Part shown: one piece after another, positions 57,043-64,000 of the stretch
Numbering within the stretch: position 1 is the first letter of the stretch
Layout of the letters: each line of letters begins with the position of its first letter
Source of the DNA: CAVYUC01 sp963783085
Lineage (GTDB): Bacteria; Bacteroidota; Bacteroidia; Bacteroidales; Prolixibacteraceae
NCBI GenBank assembly: GCA_963783085.1
Contig: CAWAMJ010000020.1
Location: forward strand, 496,001-560,000
Reading direction: 5' to 3'
DNA: 64,000 bases
Program-made: the position numbers and the translations under genes
Notes under the pieces: model-generated
Seen by the model: only the letters and a program-made list of their open reading frames with translations
The model's database searches: none
What the model was told of the DNA's origin: nothing

Positions 57043-58503
57043 ATGAAAAATGTTTTGATCTTGCTGGTATTTCTTACCGGCATTTTATTTTTTAGGCCTG
57101 CAAATGCGCAGGTTTCAGATACTGTTCAATCCAAAAATCAACAAGTAACAACCGGGCAAAACAATGCGGATACTTCCGTACTTCTTTTATCGAAAGAGCG
57201 AACGCATCCTTTTTCCATCGCCACTCTGTTTCGCGGATTGCTGGGGATGGCTGTGCTGATTTTCCTGGGATTTATCTTCAGCACCGACAGGAAAAATATT
57301 CCCTGGCAAACAGTTTTTATAGGTTTGGTAATCCAGGTGCTGCTTGCGGTTGGGGTATTATATGTGCCGCTGGTTCGTACCGGATTCGAATTTTTCGGAC
57401 AGATTTTCATAAAAATCCTTGATTTTACCAAAGCCGGGAGCGAATTCCTCCTCGGTGGTTTAATGGACGCAAATACATATGGTTATATTTTTCTTTTTCA
57501 GGTGTTGCCAACAATCATCTTTTTTTCCGCGTTAACCAGTCTTCTTTTTTATTGGGGAATTATTCAGAAAGTGGTTTATGCGCTGGCATGGGTTTTTACC
57601 CGCGCTTTAAAAATTTCCGGTGCTGAAGCGCTTTCCGTAGCCGGGAATATTTTTCTGGGACAAACTGAATCGCCGCTGATGATAAAGGCATATCTCGAAA
57701 AAATGAGCAAATCGGAAATTTTGCTGGTTATGACCGGCGGAATGGCGACGCTTGCAGGCGGTGTTCTCGCTGCTTATATTGCCATGCTCGGCGGCGATGA
57801 TCCTGCATTACGGCTCGAATTTGCAAAGCACCTGCTCACAGCCTCGGTTATGGCAGCTCCGGCAGCAATTATTTTCTCAAAAATGCTGGTTCCGCCAACA
57901 GAGGCAGTTAATAAACAAATAGAAGTATCAAAAGACAAAATTGGCAGCAATGTTTTGGATGCCATTACCAACGGCACCACGCAGGGAGTGAGGCTGGCTG
58001 TGAACGTTGCTGCCATGTTGCTGGCTTTCATCGCATTTATTGCCATGTTCAATTTTATTTTTGGTAAAATCGGACAATGGACACACCTCAACGAGATTAT
58101 TGCGGAAGGTACCAGCGGACGTTATAACGGACTATCGCTGCAGTTCGTCCTGGGTTATACATTTGCGCCGCTTATGTGGCTCATTGGTGTGGCCGGTGAC
58201 GATATCATAACCGTGGGGCGACTGCTGGGAGAAAAACTGATTCTCACCGAATTTATAGGATATATCAGCTTGGCGGATTTAAAATCTTCAGGCGTGCTTT
58301 CCAATCCGAAATCGATAATTATGGCCACTTACATTCTGTGTGGTTTTGCCAACTTTTCGTCCATCGGAATTCAGATTGGCGGAATTGGCGCACTTGCTCC
58401 CGGGCGCAGGGTATTGTTGTCGAAATTTGGCGTGCCGGCACTTATTGCAGGAACACTGGCATCGCTGATGAGCGCTACAATAATCGGAATGATTATGGGT
58501 TAA
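57043..58503 (+). CDS. concentrative nucleoside transporter (CNT family)
   Basis: A 486-residue protein with a leader-like first helix ending ANAQ, a short extracytoplasmic stretch, then the CNT core: YGYIFLFQVLPTIIFFSALT, FLGQTESPLMIKAYLEKMSK, EILLVMTGGMATLAGGVLAA, and C-terminal FVLGYTFAPLMWLIGVAGDD and GFANFSSIGIQIGGIGALAP. The conserved GQTE(S)PL and the G-F-A-N-x-x-S-I signatures mark nucleoside/cation symporters. The N-terminal exported leader before the core is typical of Bacteroidota members. Confidence 0.93.
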   Translation: MKNVLILLVFLTGILFFRPANAQVSDTVQSKNQQVTTGQNNADTSVLLLSKERTHPFSIATLFRGLLGMAVLIFLGFIFSTDRKNIPWQTVFIGLVIQVLLAVGVLYVPLVRTGFEFFGQIFIKILDFTKAGSEFLLGGLMDANTYGYIFLFQVLPTIIFFSALTSLLFYWGIIQKVVYALAWVFTRALKISGAEALSVAGNIFLGQTESPLMIKAYLEKMSKSEILLVMTGGMATLAGGVLAAYIAMLGGDDPALRLEFAKHLLTASVMAAPAAIIFSKMLVPPTEAVNKQIEVSKDKIGSNVLDAITNGTTQGVRLAVNVAAMLLAFIAFIAMFNFIFGKIGQWTHLNEIIAEGTSGRYNGLSLQFVLGYTFAPLMWLIGVAGDDIITVGRLLGEKLILTEFIGYISLADLKSSGVLSNPKSIIMATYILCGFANFSSIGIQIGGIGALAPGRRVLLSKFGVPALIAGTLASLMSATIIGMIMG

Positions 58504-58535
58504 AAGTTTTTTTAAATTGATAAGAATAAATGACT

Positions 58536-58543
58536 TAGCTTTG
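58536..58543 (+). promoter_or_regulatory. probable -7 element for TauE-like gene
   Basis: TAGCTTTG 34 bases before the ATG, with TTG at 58517-58519 (16-base spacing, shorter than usual). Confidence 0.4.
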
Positions 58544-58577
58544 CCATAAAACGGAATTCCTGATAAAACAAAAACTT

Positions 58578-59381
58578 ATGATCTTTTATTCTCCGTTTGA
58601 ATTTAATTATTTATGGTTGCCTGTTATTGGGTTTATTATCGGTTTGCTTGCCACTTTAATTGGAGCCGGCGGTGGTCTTTTCTTCATTTTTATTCTGGTT
58701 CTGCTGTTTAAAATTTCAGTTCCTGTTGCGGTAACCACTTCACTGGCGGCTACCCTCCCGATCTGCCTGGTAGGCTCAATACGACATTTTTTTTACGGCA
58801 ACATCAATGTTCGCGTGGGATTGATATTTTCTGTGACAGGTGTTGCAGGTGCGCTCATCGGCGCTAATGTGACTGGTTTATTAACCGCCGCCCAATTGAA
58901 AATCAGTTTCGGATTATACACTATTTTGTTGGCTGTTCAGATTTTTTACAACACGTTGAAAGACAAAAAAACAGAAAAAGGATTGATTAATCCCAAAGCA
59001 GGCCACGGATTGAAAAATACCGCCAAAGGTTCGGGTTACGGATTTCTGGCCGGGATTGTAACCGGAACGTTTGGGACCAGTGGCGCTGCCCCGGTTTTGG
59101 CAGGGTTGCTTTCCATGCGAATTTCAGTGAAAAAGGTAGTGGGTACTTCATTGATAGTTGTATTAATAAACACCATTTTTGCATTGGCGGCCCATTTTTT
59201 TGTTGGTAAAACAGATCTGACGCTCGTTTACTTTTTGGGAGGAGGCGCGGCAGTGGGCGCATTTGCCGGACCAAAATTACTGGCTGGTTACAATTTCGGT
59301 AAATCCGAAGGCAGGGCGAGGTTGTTTTATGCGATTGGTTTGGCTGTAATTGGTATTTTGATGATATTCAGTAAACAATAA
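58578..59381 (+). CDS. TauE/SafE family sulfite-type exporter
   Basis: A 267-residue membrane protein with about eight helices in two related halves, each with the family's Gly-rich motif: IGLLATLIGAGGGLFFIFIL near the start and GIVTGTFGTSGAAPVLAGLL in the second half. PF01925 proteins export sulfoacetate, sulfite and similar anions. Specificity is not predictable. Four bases before the CdsA-like gene, so the two are co-transcribed. Confidence 0.9.
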   Translation: MIFYSPFEFNYLWLPVIGFIIGLLATLIGAGGGLFFIFILVLLFKISVPVAVTTSLAATLPICLVGSIRHFFYGNINVRVGLIFSVTGVAGALIGANVTGLLTAAQLKISFGLYTILLAVQIFYNTLKDKKTEKGLINPKAGHGLKNTAKGSGYGFLAGIVTGTFGTSGAAPVLAGLLSMRISVKKVVGTSLIVVLINTIFALAAHFFVGKTDLTLVYFLGGGAAVGAFAGPKLLAGYNFGKSEGRARLFYAIGLAVIGILMIFSKQ

Positions 59382-59385
59382 AACT

Positions 59386-60126
59386 ATGGTTCGAATCATT
59401 TACCTGATAATTCTCGGATATTTTCTTTTGGGAGGCATTGGATTTTATTTAATCAACCGTAAAAAAAAGCCGGAAGAAGCTCGAAAAAACCGGGTGAAAT
59501 TTGCTGCTTATTTTATTATCATTCATATTCTATTTTTTAGCATTGTTGTTTATCCGCTGATATTTCGGTTTGTTGCTGTAATTGTCATTTTCGGTGGTTT
59601 ATATGAATTATTCAAACTGTTCCGAAGCAGCAGGTACCGGAGGAAACAATTTTTTGTTGCAACGCTCGTGTTGTACGCATTTTTCGCGGCGGGATTCTAC
59701 TTTTTCAGCGGATTACAAAAGGAACTCATACTGTTTTCATTCCTGATTTTGTCGATTTTCGACAGCTTCAGCCAAATCAGTGGTCAACTCTGGGGTAAAA
59801 AAAATATTTTCCCGAAAATCAGCCCGAACAAAACCGTGGAAGGATTTATTGGCGGAGCAGCCGTTGCTGTTTTGAGTGCTGTTTTGCTTCGGAGACTTGT
59901 TTCTGTACCGCCATTTGAAGCTGTAACCCTGGCCATAGGAATTATTGTATTTGCATTTCTTGGCGATATTTTAGCGTCGTTTTACAAGCGGGTATACCAG
60001 GTTAAAGATTTTAGCAATTTGATTCCCGGGCACGGTGGTATTCTCGACCGCTTCGATAGCCTGCTGGCCGGAGGGGCAGGAGTTGCCGTATTTTCTTTTG
60101 TTTGGGAATGGACGCAGTGTTTATAG
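59386..60126 (+). CDS. cdsA: CdsA-like phosphatidate cytidylyltransferase
   Basis: A 246-residue protein with about seven helices and the CTP-transferase signature: KISPNKTVEGFIGGAAVAVL followed by GDILASFYKRVYQVKDFSNL and IPGHGGILDRFDSLLAG. It makes CDP-diacylglycerol from phosphatidic acid and CTP. A conventional CdsA elsewhere in the genome is possible, so this copy may serve a special lipid, given the neighbouring lipid operon. Confidence 0.85.
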   Translation: MVRIIYLIILGYFLLGGIGFYLINRKKKPEEARKNRVKFAAYFIIIHILFFSIVVYPLIFRFVAVIVIFGGLYELFKLFRSSRYRRKQFFVATLVLYAFFAAGFYFFSGLQKELILFSFLILSIFDSFSQISGQLWGKKNIFPKISPNKTVEGFIGGAAVAVLSAVLLRRLVSVPPFEAVTLAIGIIVFAFLGDILASFYKRVYQVKDFSNLIPGHGGILDRFDSLLAGGAGVAVFSFVWEWTQCL

Positions 60127-60154
60127 CAAACCTTTTTTTGAGGATTGAAGCTAA

Positions 60155-60298
60155 TTCTACTTTAACAGATTAATAATGAAATACGATTTTTCTTCTTGTT
60201 TACCCCGCCCTAAAGGGTGCAATCAGAAAAATCTACCTGTTCCCTTTAGGGATCCCAGGGTGAAAACAGGTGGATTTTTCAAATGTGTTAAAGTAGAA
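60155..60298. repeat. nested inverted-repeat element (MITE/REP-like)
   Basis: TTCTACTTTAACA (60155-60167) and its exact complement (60286-60298) enclose two inner pairs: GAAAAATCTACCTGTT (60226-60241) against AACAGGTGGATTTTTC (60264-60279), one mismatch, and CCCTAAAGGG (about 60208-60217) with CCCTTTAGGG (60242-60251). The 144-base unit could fold into a large cruciform. The remainder of the 385-base gap 60127-60511 shows nothing. Confidence 0.55.
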
Positions 60299-60511
60299 CT
60301 AATTATAGTTTGTTTCTAAATTGAGGATTTGTTGAATTAAAATCTTTTTGATCGATGAATTTAAGAACTATGTTGCGTTATATCTGTTTCTATATTCTGT
60401 ATTTCTTAACTAATCTCGATTTCACACCAGCAAACAGCAACACAGTGTAGAATTTTAAATCTGCAGGTTTAGCTGGTTAAAATTTTTCGTTTTGGCAAGA
60501 AAATAGAAATC

Positions 60512-61186
60512 ATGATAAACCAAATTGTACTAACTGTCATATTCCTAATTGCAATTAGTTTCTTACTAATAACCACTGAATTAATATACCGCCGTTTGGG
60601 ACTGAAAGGCGAAATTACCCGCAAGTTTGCACATTTCACAGCAACGCTGTCTACCGTTACTTTTCCGTATTTGTTCGATTCGCACTGGTACGTGCTTGCG
60701 CTTGCTATTTTTTTCTTTGTCGTTTTGTTTATCAGCCGCCACGGCACCCAGTTGAAATCCATTCACGACATTTCCCGGAAATCCGTTGGAAGTTATCTGT
60801 TGCCCATAGCAATTTATTTTTCATTTTTAATTTCCGATTTGCTCGACAACAAATTCATCTTTATTTTATCGATGCTTATTTTGGCCATTTGCGATCCGCT
60901 GGCAGGTATTTTGGGTTTGAACATAAAGAACTATAATCATAAAATTGTACTCTTCGGCTACAAAATGAAAAAAACCTGGTTGGGAACCGGATCATTTTTG
61001 GTTTCAAGCTTCATCATCAGTATCCTGGCAATTTATTTTAACCGCATGGTATTCGATGCAAAAACATTCTGGCTGGCTTTGAGTATTTCTGTTGTCAGCG
61101 CTTTGGCGGAATTATTCAGCGTTTGGGGAATCGACAATTTTACTATTCCGGTAAGTGTACTGCTTATGTTATTGCTTTTCCTGTAA
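60512..61186 (+). CDS. dolichol/phytol-kinase-like membrane CTP-transferase
   Basis: A 224-residue membrane protein of the SEC59/DGK1/VTE5-like group: LKGEITRKFAHFTATLSTVT, ISRKSVGSYLLP, ILAICDPLAGILGLN, TWLGTGSFLVSSF, AELFSVWGIDNFTIPV. Eukaryotic relatives phosphorylate dolichol, diacylglycerol or phytol with CTP. Prokaryotic members are little studied. It opens a three-gene cluster with an epimerase and a CDP-alcohol phosphotransferase, which suggests phosphorylation of a lipid alcohol; this is inference. Confidence 0.75.
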   Translation: MINQIVLTVIFLIAISFLLITTELIYRRLGLKGEITRKFAHFTATLSTVTFPYLFDSHWYVLALAIFFFVVLFISRHGTQLKSIHDISRKSVGSYLLPIAIYFSFLISDLLDNKFIFILSMLILAICDPLAGILGLNIKNYNHKIVLFGYKMKKTWLGTGSFLVSSFIISILAIYFNRMVFDAKTFWLALSISVVSALAELFSVWGIDNFTIPVSVLLMLLLFL

Positions 61187-61256
61187 ACATTCTTTACCTT
61201 TTATGTTTTATTAATTAGGTAATTGTTTTATATGTTAATTCTAAATATGAAAGTAA

Positions 61257-62360
61257 ATGCGGAAAGTTGTCATTAACGGGGCAAATGGTTATGTTGCCTC
61301 CCATTTTACACACGAGCTCCTCACCCAAAATTTTGAAGTTGCCGCTTTAGTCAGAGACAGCAATTATTTATCATCCGGCGCAAGAATGAAAACGGCTTTG
61401 GCCGAAGTCAGCGAAAATATTGTTCCCGGCAAAAATCTGAAGGTTTACAGCTATTCGTTATTTGAAAAGGATTTTTCACTCACATCCGCAGAAATGCATG
61501 AAATATTTAACCGGCCCGCCGATTTTTTTCATTTTGCAGCTTGTTTGAAATTTAATGCCAAAGATCAGGACGAAATATTCAGGACCAACGTCGATGGAGT
61601 TGAAAATGCGATAAAGATTTTCATGAAGTATTCCAAGCCCGGTTCGCGCTTCTTTTTTATAAGCTCGGTTTATTCGTGTGGAAGGTTTTCAGAATTGTTT
61701 GAAGAAAAATTCTACGGGAATGAAAACATTGGGGGATTTCGAAACTATTACGAACAATCGAAACGTTACGCTGAAAATGTGATTAAAAAATACATGGAAA
61801 ACGATGATTTAAATGGTTATATCATCCGGTTGTCGCAGGTTGTCGGGAATAACAAAACAGGTGTTACAAAGACTGATTACGGCGTTTTCGATTTTGCCAG
61901 GAGAATTTCCAGTTTGGCAAGTCGTTTTCCTGGTCAAACAATTCGAATTCGTACCGATCCTAATTCAACCCAAAATTTAATTGCTATCGACAGCGTTGTG
62001 CATTATTTAATGAAAATTCCGGAAATAACAGAATTGCCGGAAATAGTGAATATGGTTGGCAAAAAACCAGTAACCAATCGAATGATTGCAGATAATGTCT
62101 GTAAATATCTGCCCATCCGGATAATTCAGGATACAACCGTTGAAAAAGAACAAATGAACATATTGGAGCGAAAAATTGCTGCCGGTATGTCATTTACCGG
62201 TGATTACGCCAATTCACATTTGCATTTCGGCAGGAAAAATCTCGAACAATATTTTTCGCCAAACGGGAATGAAGTAACAGAGCAATCATTGTCGAAGATG
62301 ATTGAATATTTTGTTAACAACTTGGAAATCAGCAAAAAGAAAGAAACAGTAAAATCATGA
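61257..62360 (+). CDS. extended SDR / NAD-dependent epimerase-like protein
   Basis: A 367-residue protein with a Rossmann start VVINGANGYVASHFTHELL (GxxGxxA), DFFHFAACLKFNAKDQDEIF, FFFISSVYSCGR and the catalytic YYEQSKRYAE (Y-x3-K). The C-terminal part contains PNSTQNLIAIDSVVHYLMKI. It resembles the NAD_binding_4/fatty-acyl reductase-like and sterol-dehydrogenase-like branches more than sugar epimerases. Its stop overlaps the next gene's start (ATGA), so translation is coupled. Confidence 0.82.
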   Translation: MRKVVINGANGYVASHFTHELLTQNFEVAALVRDSNYLSSGARMKTALAEVSENIVPGKNLKVYSYSLFEKDFSLTSAEMHEIFNRPADFFHFAACLKFNAKDQDEIFRTNVDGVENAIKIFMKYSKPGSRFFFISSVYSCGRFSELFEEKFYGNENIGGFRNYYEQSKRYAENVIKKYMENDDLNGYIIRLSQVVGNNKTGVTKTDYGVFDFARRISSLASRFPGQTIRIRTDPNSTQNLIAIDSVVHYLMKIPEITELPEIVNMVGKKPVTNRMIADNVCKYLPIRIIQDTTVEKEQMNILERKIAAGMSFTGDYANSHLHFGRKNLEQYFSPNGNEVTEQSLSKMIEYFVNNLEISKKKETVKS

Positions 62361-62962
62361 AACTAATTGTTAAAGGTGAAAACGTAATGAACGTTCCCAA
62401 TGCGCTGAGCTTTTACCGTTTGATTATGTTTCCGGTAATCCTCGCCCTTGGAATCGCCGGAAACGAAAAGTTGTTCGTCATACTGATTTGTATAAATTTA
62501 GTGAGCGATATACTCGACGGAAATATTGCCCGTCTGTTTAATTTGCAGACTCGTTTTGGTGCTACCCTCGATAATATAGCAGATATTGGCACATATTTTC
62601 TGGCGCTTTATGGAATATTTCGGTTCCGTTGGGAAGAACTTCAACCACATGTTTTTTTGCTCTACATCTTTCTTGCTATTTTTATTGCCAGCTACATTGT
62701 ATCATTTTACCGGTTTGGTAAAATTCCCGGTTTGCATATATATTCGGCAGTATCAGCAGGTTATTTTCAGGGAATTTTCTTTTTTGTATTGTTTGTTTGG
62801 GGATTTTATACCTGGATGTATTACGTAGCAATTATTTGGGGTATCCTGGCTTACACCGAAAAGATATTTATACTACTAAAACTCGATGATATCCGCCCGG
62901 GAGTTAAAGGACTTTACTGGCTGTTAAACGAACAAAGGCGGCAGCAGCGGGTACCCGATTAA
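62357..62962 (+). CDS. CDP-alcohol phosphatidyltransferase
   Basis: A 201-residue membrane enzyme with the complete motif D-x2-D-G-x2-A-R-x8-G-x3-D-x3-D spread over SDILDGNIARLFN, TRFGATLDNIADIG. It transfers a phosphoalcohol from a CDP-linked donor such as CDP-diacylglycerol. The first ATG overlaps the upstream stop; a second ATG (MNVPNALSFYRL) 10 codons later is the more usual start for the family. Together with the two upstream genes it could build an unusual phospholipid or headgroup. Confidence 0.88.
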   Translation: MKLIVKGENVMNVPNALSFYRLIMFPVILALGIAGNEKLFVILICINLVSDILDGNIARLFNLQTRFGATLDNIADIGTYFLALYGIFRFRWEELQPHVFLLYIFLAIFIASYIVSFYRFGKIPGLHIYSAVSAGYFQGIFFFVLFVWGFYTWMYYVAIIWGILAYTEKIFILLKLDDIRPGVKGLYWLLNEQRRQQRVPD

Positions 62963-62968
62963 TCCCTG

Positions 62969-63838
62969 TTATCCCCTGACACTTGCAGCCGGTATTCGTT
63001 TTGTCAAATCTTGAAACTGGCGTTCACTTTCAGAACCAATGGTAAAACAATCGAGGTAGTTCTGTGCCAGGGCATATTCCAGTGCCTCGTCGATACGGTC
63101 AGACAATTGTCCGGCCCCCAGGATTTTCATTCCGATAATGCCTTTTCCTTTCGATTTCATATCCTGAAGGACTTTTCTTACAACCGGCACTTCATCATCC
63201 ATTCTTACGCCGGCAGGGTTCATCCGGGCCAAATCAACCTGCACCCACGGTTCCTCCGCGGCTGTTTTTAATGCACCGATAGAATGGCACGAAACACCGT
63301 GCGCTCCAATCAACCCATCTTGGCGGGCCTGTTCCAGGTATTCCATTGCACCCTTTCGGTTTTTATTCCACTGCGGATTGGTTAATGCATGAAGCAGCAC
63401 AATGTCGATGTAATCTGTCCCGATTTCTTTTCTGTACCTGTCGAGGTCGGCTTTCATTTGCTCCGCAGTCTGTGCGTGGGTTTTGGTCATCAACACCACT
63501 TTGCCCCGGTCAATTACTTTCAGCGCTTCTTTTAAATGCGGGTGCGTGCCGTATTGATCGGCTGATTCCCAAAAAAATACTCCATTATCGTAAGCTGTCC
63601 GGAGTAGATTGGCTAAACCTTTCAATCCCAGTTTTCTCGACTGGTTCGAGCTTCCCCCGTATCCGCTGGTACCTGTTCCCATGGCCAACCGCGAAACTTT
63701 AATCCCGGTGTCGCCGAGGGTCACCACGTCGGTGGCATATTTTTTTGTTGTGCCGGCAAATAGATGATACGGAAATGCCTCAAACAACAAGGCTCCTGCC
63801 ACTGCTGCTCCTGATTGTAAAAAATGACGACGCTTCAT
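62969..63838 (-). CDS. Tat-exported aldo/keto reductase
   Basis: A 289-residue protein with a twin-arginine signal (MKRRHFLQSGAAVAGALLF) and an AKR barrel: TGIKVSRLAMGTGTSGYGG, ESADQYGTHPHLKEAL (catalytic Asp-Tyr region), VVLMTKTHAQ (Lys), IDIVLLHALTNP (His) and a C-terminal GSESERQFQDL cofactor loop. This class is often predicted to act on sugars or metabolites outside the cytoplasm. Convergent with the lipid operon, ending 6 bases from it. Confidence 0.9.
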   Translation of the reverse strand: MKRRHFLQSGAAVAGALLFEAFPYHLFAGTTKKYATDVVTLGDTGIKVSRLAMGTGTSGYGGSSNQSRKLGLKGLANLLRTAYDNGVFFWESADQYGTHPHLKEALKVIDRGKVVLMTKTHAQTAEQMKADLDRYRKEIGTDYIDIVLLHALTNPQWNKNRKGAMEYLEQARQDGLIGAHGVSCHSIGALKTAAEEPWVQVDLARMNPAGVRMDDEVPVVRKVLQDMKSKGKGIIGMKILGAGQLSDRIDEALEYALAQNYLDCFTIGSESERQFQDLTKRIPAASVRG

Positions 63839-63954
63839 TTTAAATTCGTTTTAAAATTCTGTCAAATCTTCCACATTGTTTATTAAAACAAATTTTGAAA
63901 ATGAATGTTCGCCGGATCAGCAGCAGGTCAGAAGGTTAACTTATTTTTTTAAAA

Positions 63955-63985
63955 CAAAAAAGCCGGAGTGGAACCCGGCTCTTGT
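63955..63985 (-). terminator. terminator of a gene beyond the right edge
   Basis: Stem AGCCGG/CCGGCT (63961-63980) with T-rich sequence on the minus-strand side (GGCTTTTTTTGTTTT). It would end a minus-strand gene lying to the right; the aldo/keto reductase then has its own promoter in 63839-63950. Confidence 0.6.
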
Positions 63986-64000
63986 TTATTTTAACTGGCT

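Noticed and set aside
59059..59110. Rossmann-like Gly-rich motif in the TauE-like protein
   Set aside because: GTFGTSGAAPV is the membrane family's own repeat motif, not a nucleotide-binding loop.

Overview
The window reads as a chromosomal segment of a Bacteroidota bacterium, most likely a marine or anaerobic member of the Bacteroidales/Marinilabiliales type. Reasons: about 800-residue FtsX/MacB-type permeases ending in NPVEALRYE, LytTR/LytS regulators, a type IX secretion C-terminal domain, a SusB-like GH97 enzyme, an S46 dipeptidyl-peptidase, a DUF4837 lipoprotein, lipoprotein signals ending in Cys, and -7 promoter elements of the form TAnnTTTG (one with a TTTG -33 box at exactly 19 bases, upstream of rplU-rpmA). 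No rRNA, tRNA, CRISPR array or prophage was seen.

Layout. 1-460: PIN toxin/antitoxin pair cut by the window edge. 0.5-13.8 kb: efflux-type ABC transporter region with three large FtsX permeases (one frame-broken), one MacB-like ATPase, envelope lipoproteins and a DUF4097 repeat protein. It is invaded by a GxxExxY gene with perfect 11-bp terminal inverted repeats and by a dense palindromic repeat array around an IS200-like Y1 transposase; the array carries copies of the last 19 codons of the permease genes. 13.8-18.5 kb: MFS transporter, an AAA/DUF4143 ATPase behind three evenly spaced palindromes, and gltX. 18.7-25.3 kb: secreted or surface proteins (propeller with T9SS tail, broken lipoprotein, haloperoxidase-like lipoprotein with a degenerate active site, broken TonB receptor). 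25.3-28.4 kb: LytTR regulator with two tandem LytS-type kinases, one lacking its phosphoacceptor His. 28.5-32 kb: methyltransferase, broken DUF2306 protein, MntA/HepT pair, menE. 32-33.4 kb: a second REP/RAYT system whose hairpins co-vary.

33.4-44.5 kb: DUF3267 membrane peptidase, flippase, glycosyltransferase, RNases HII and HI, TonB-C protein, GH97, RsgA, S46 peptidase. 44.5-49 kb: giant CPBP protease (broken) and an SRPBCC protein. 49.1-52.8 kb: probable operon of M23 peptidase, dxr, rseP and tatA, closed by a terminator. 53-56.1 kb: DUF4837 lipoprotein, metF, and rplU-rpmA, where L27 carries an unusual helix-hairpin-helix tail. 56.4-60.1 kb: bifunctional nuclease, nucleoside transporter, TauE exporter, CdsA-like enzyme. 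60.5-63 kb: a compact lipid-type operon (dolichol-kinase-like protein, NAD epimerase, CDP-alcohol phosphotransferase). The window ends with a Tat-exported aldo/keto reductase.

Frame breaks are concentrated in the first 32 kb (eleven, against one in the remaining half), and most are single extra bases. Whether these are real gene decay or assembly error decides how many of the accessory genes work. The most unusual material is the interplay of palindromic repeats, transposases and permease 3' ends between 4 and 14 kb, and the co-varying hairpins at 32-33.4 kb.
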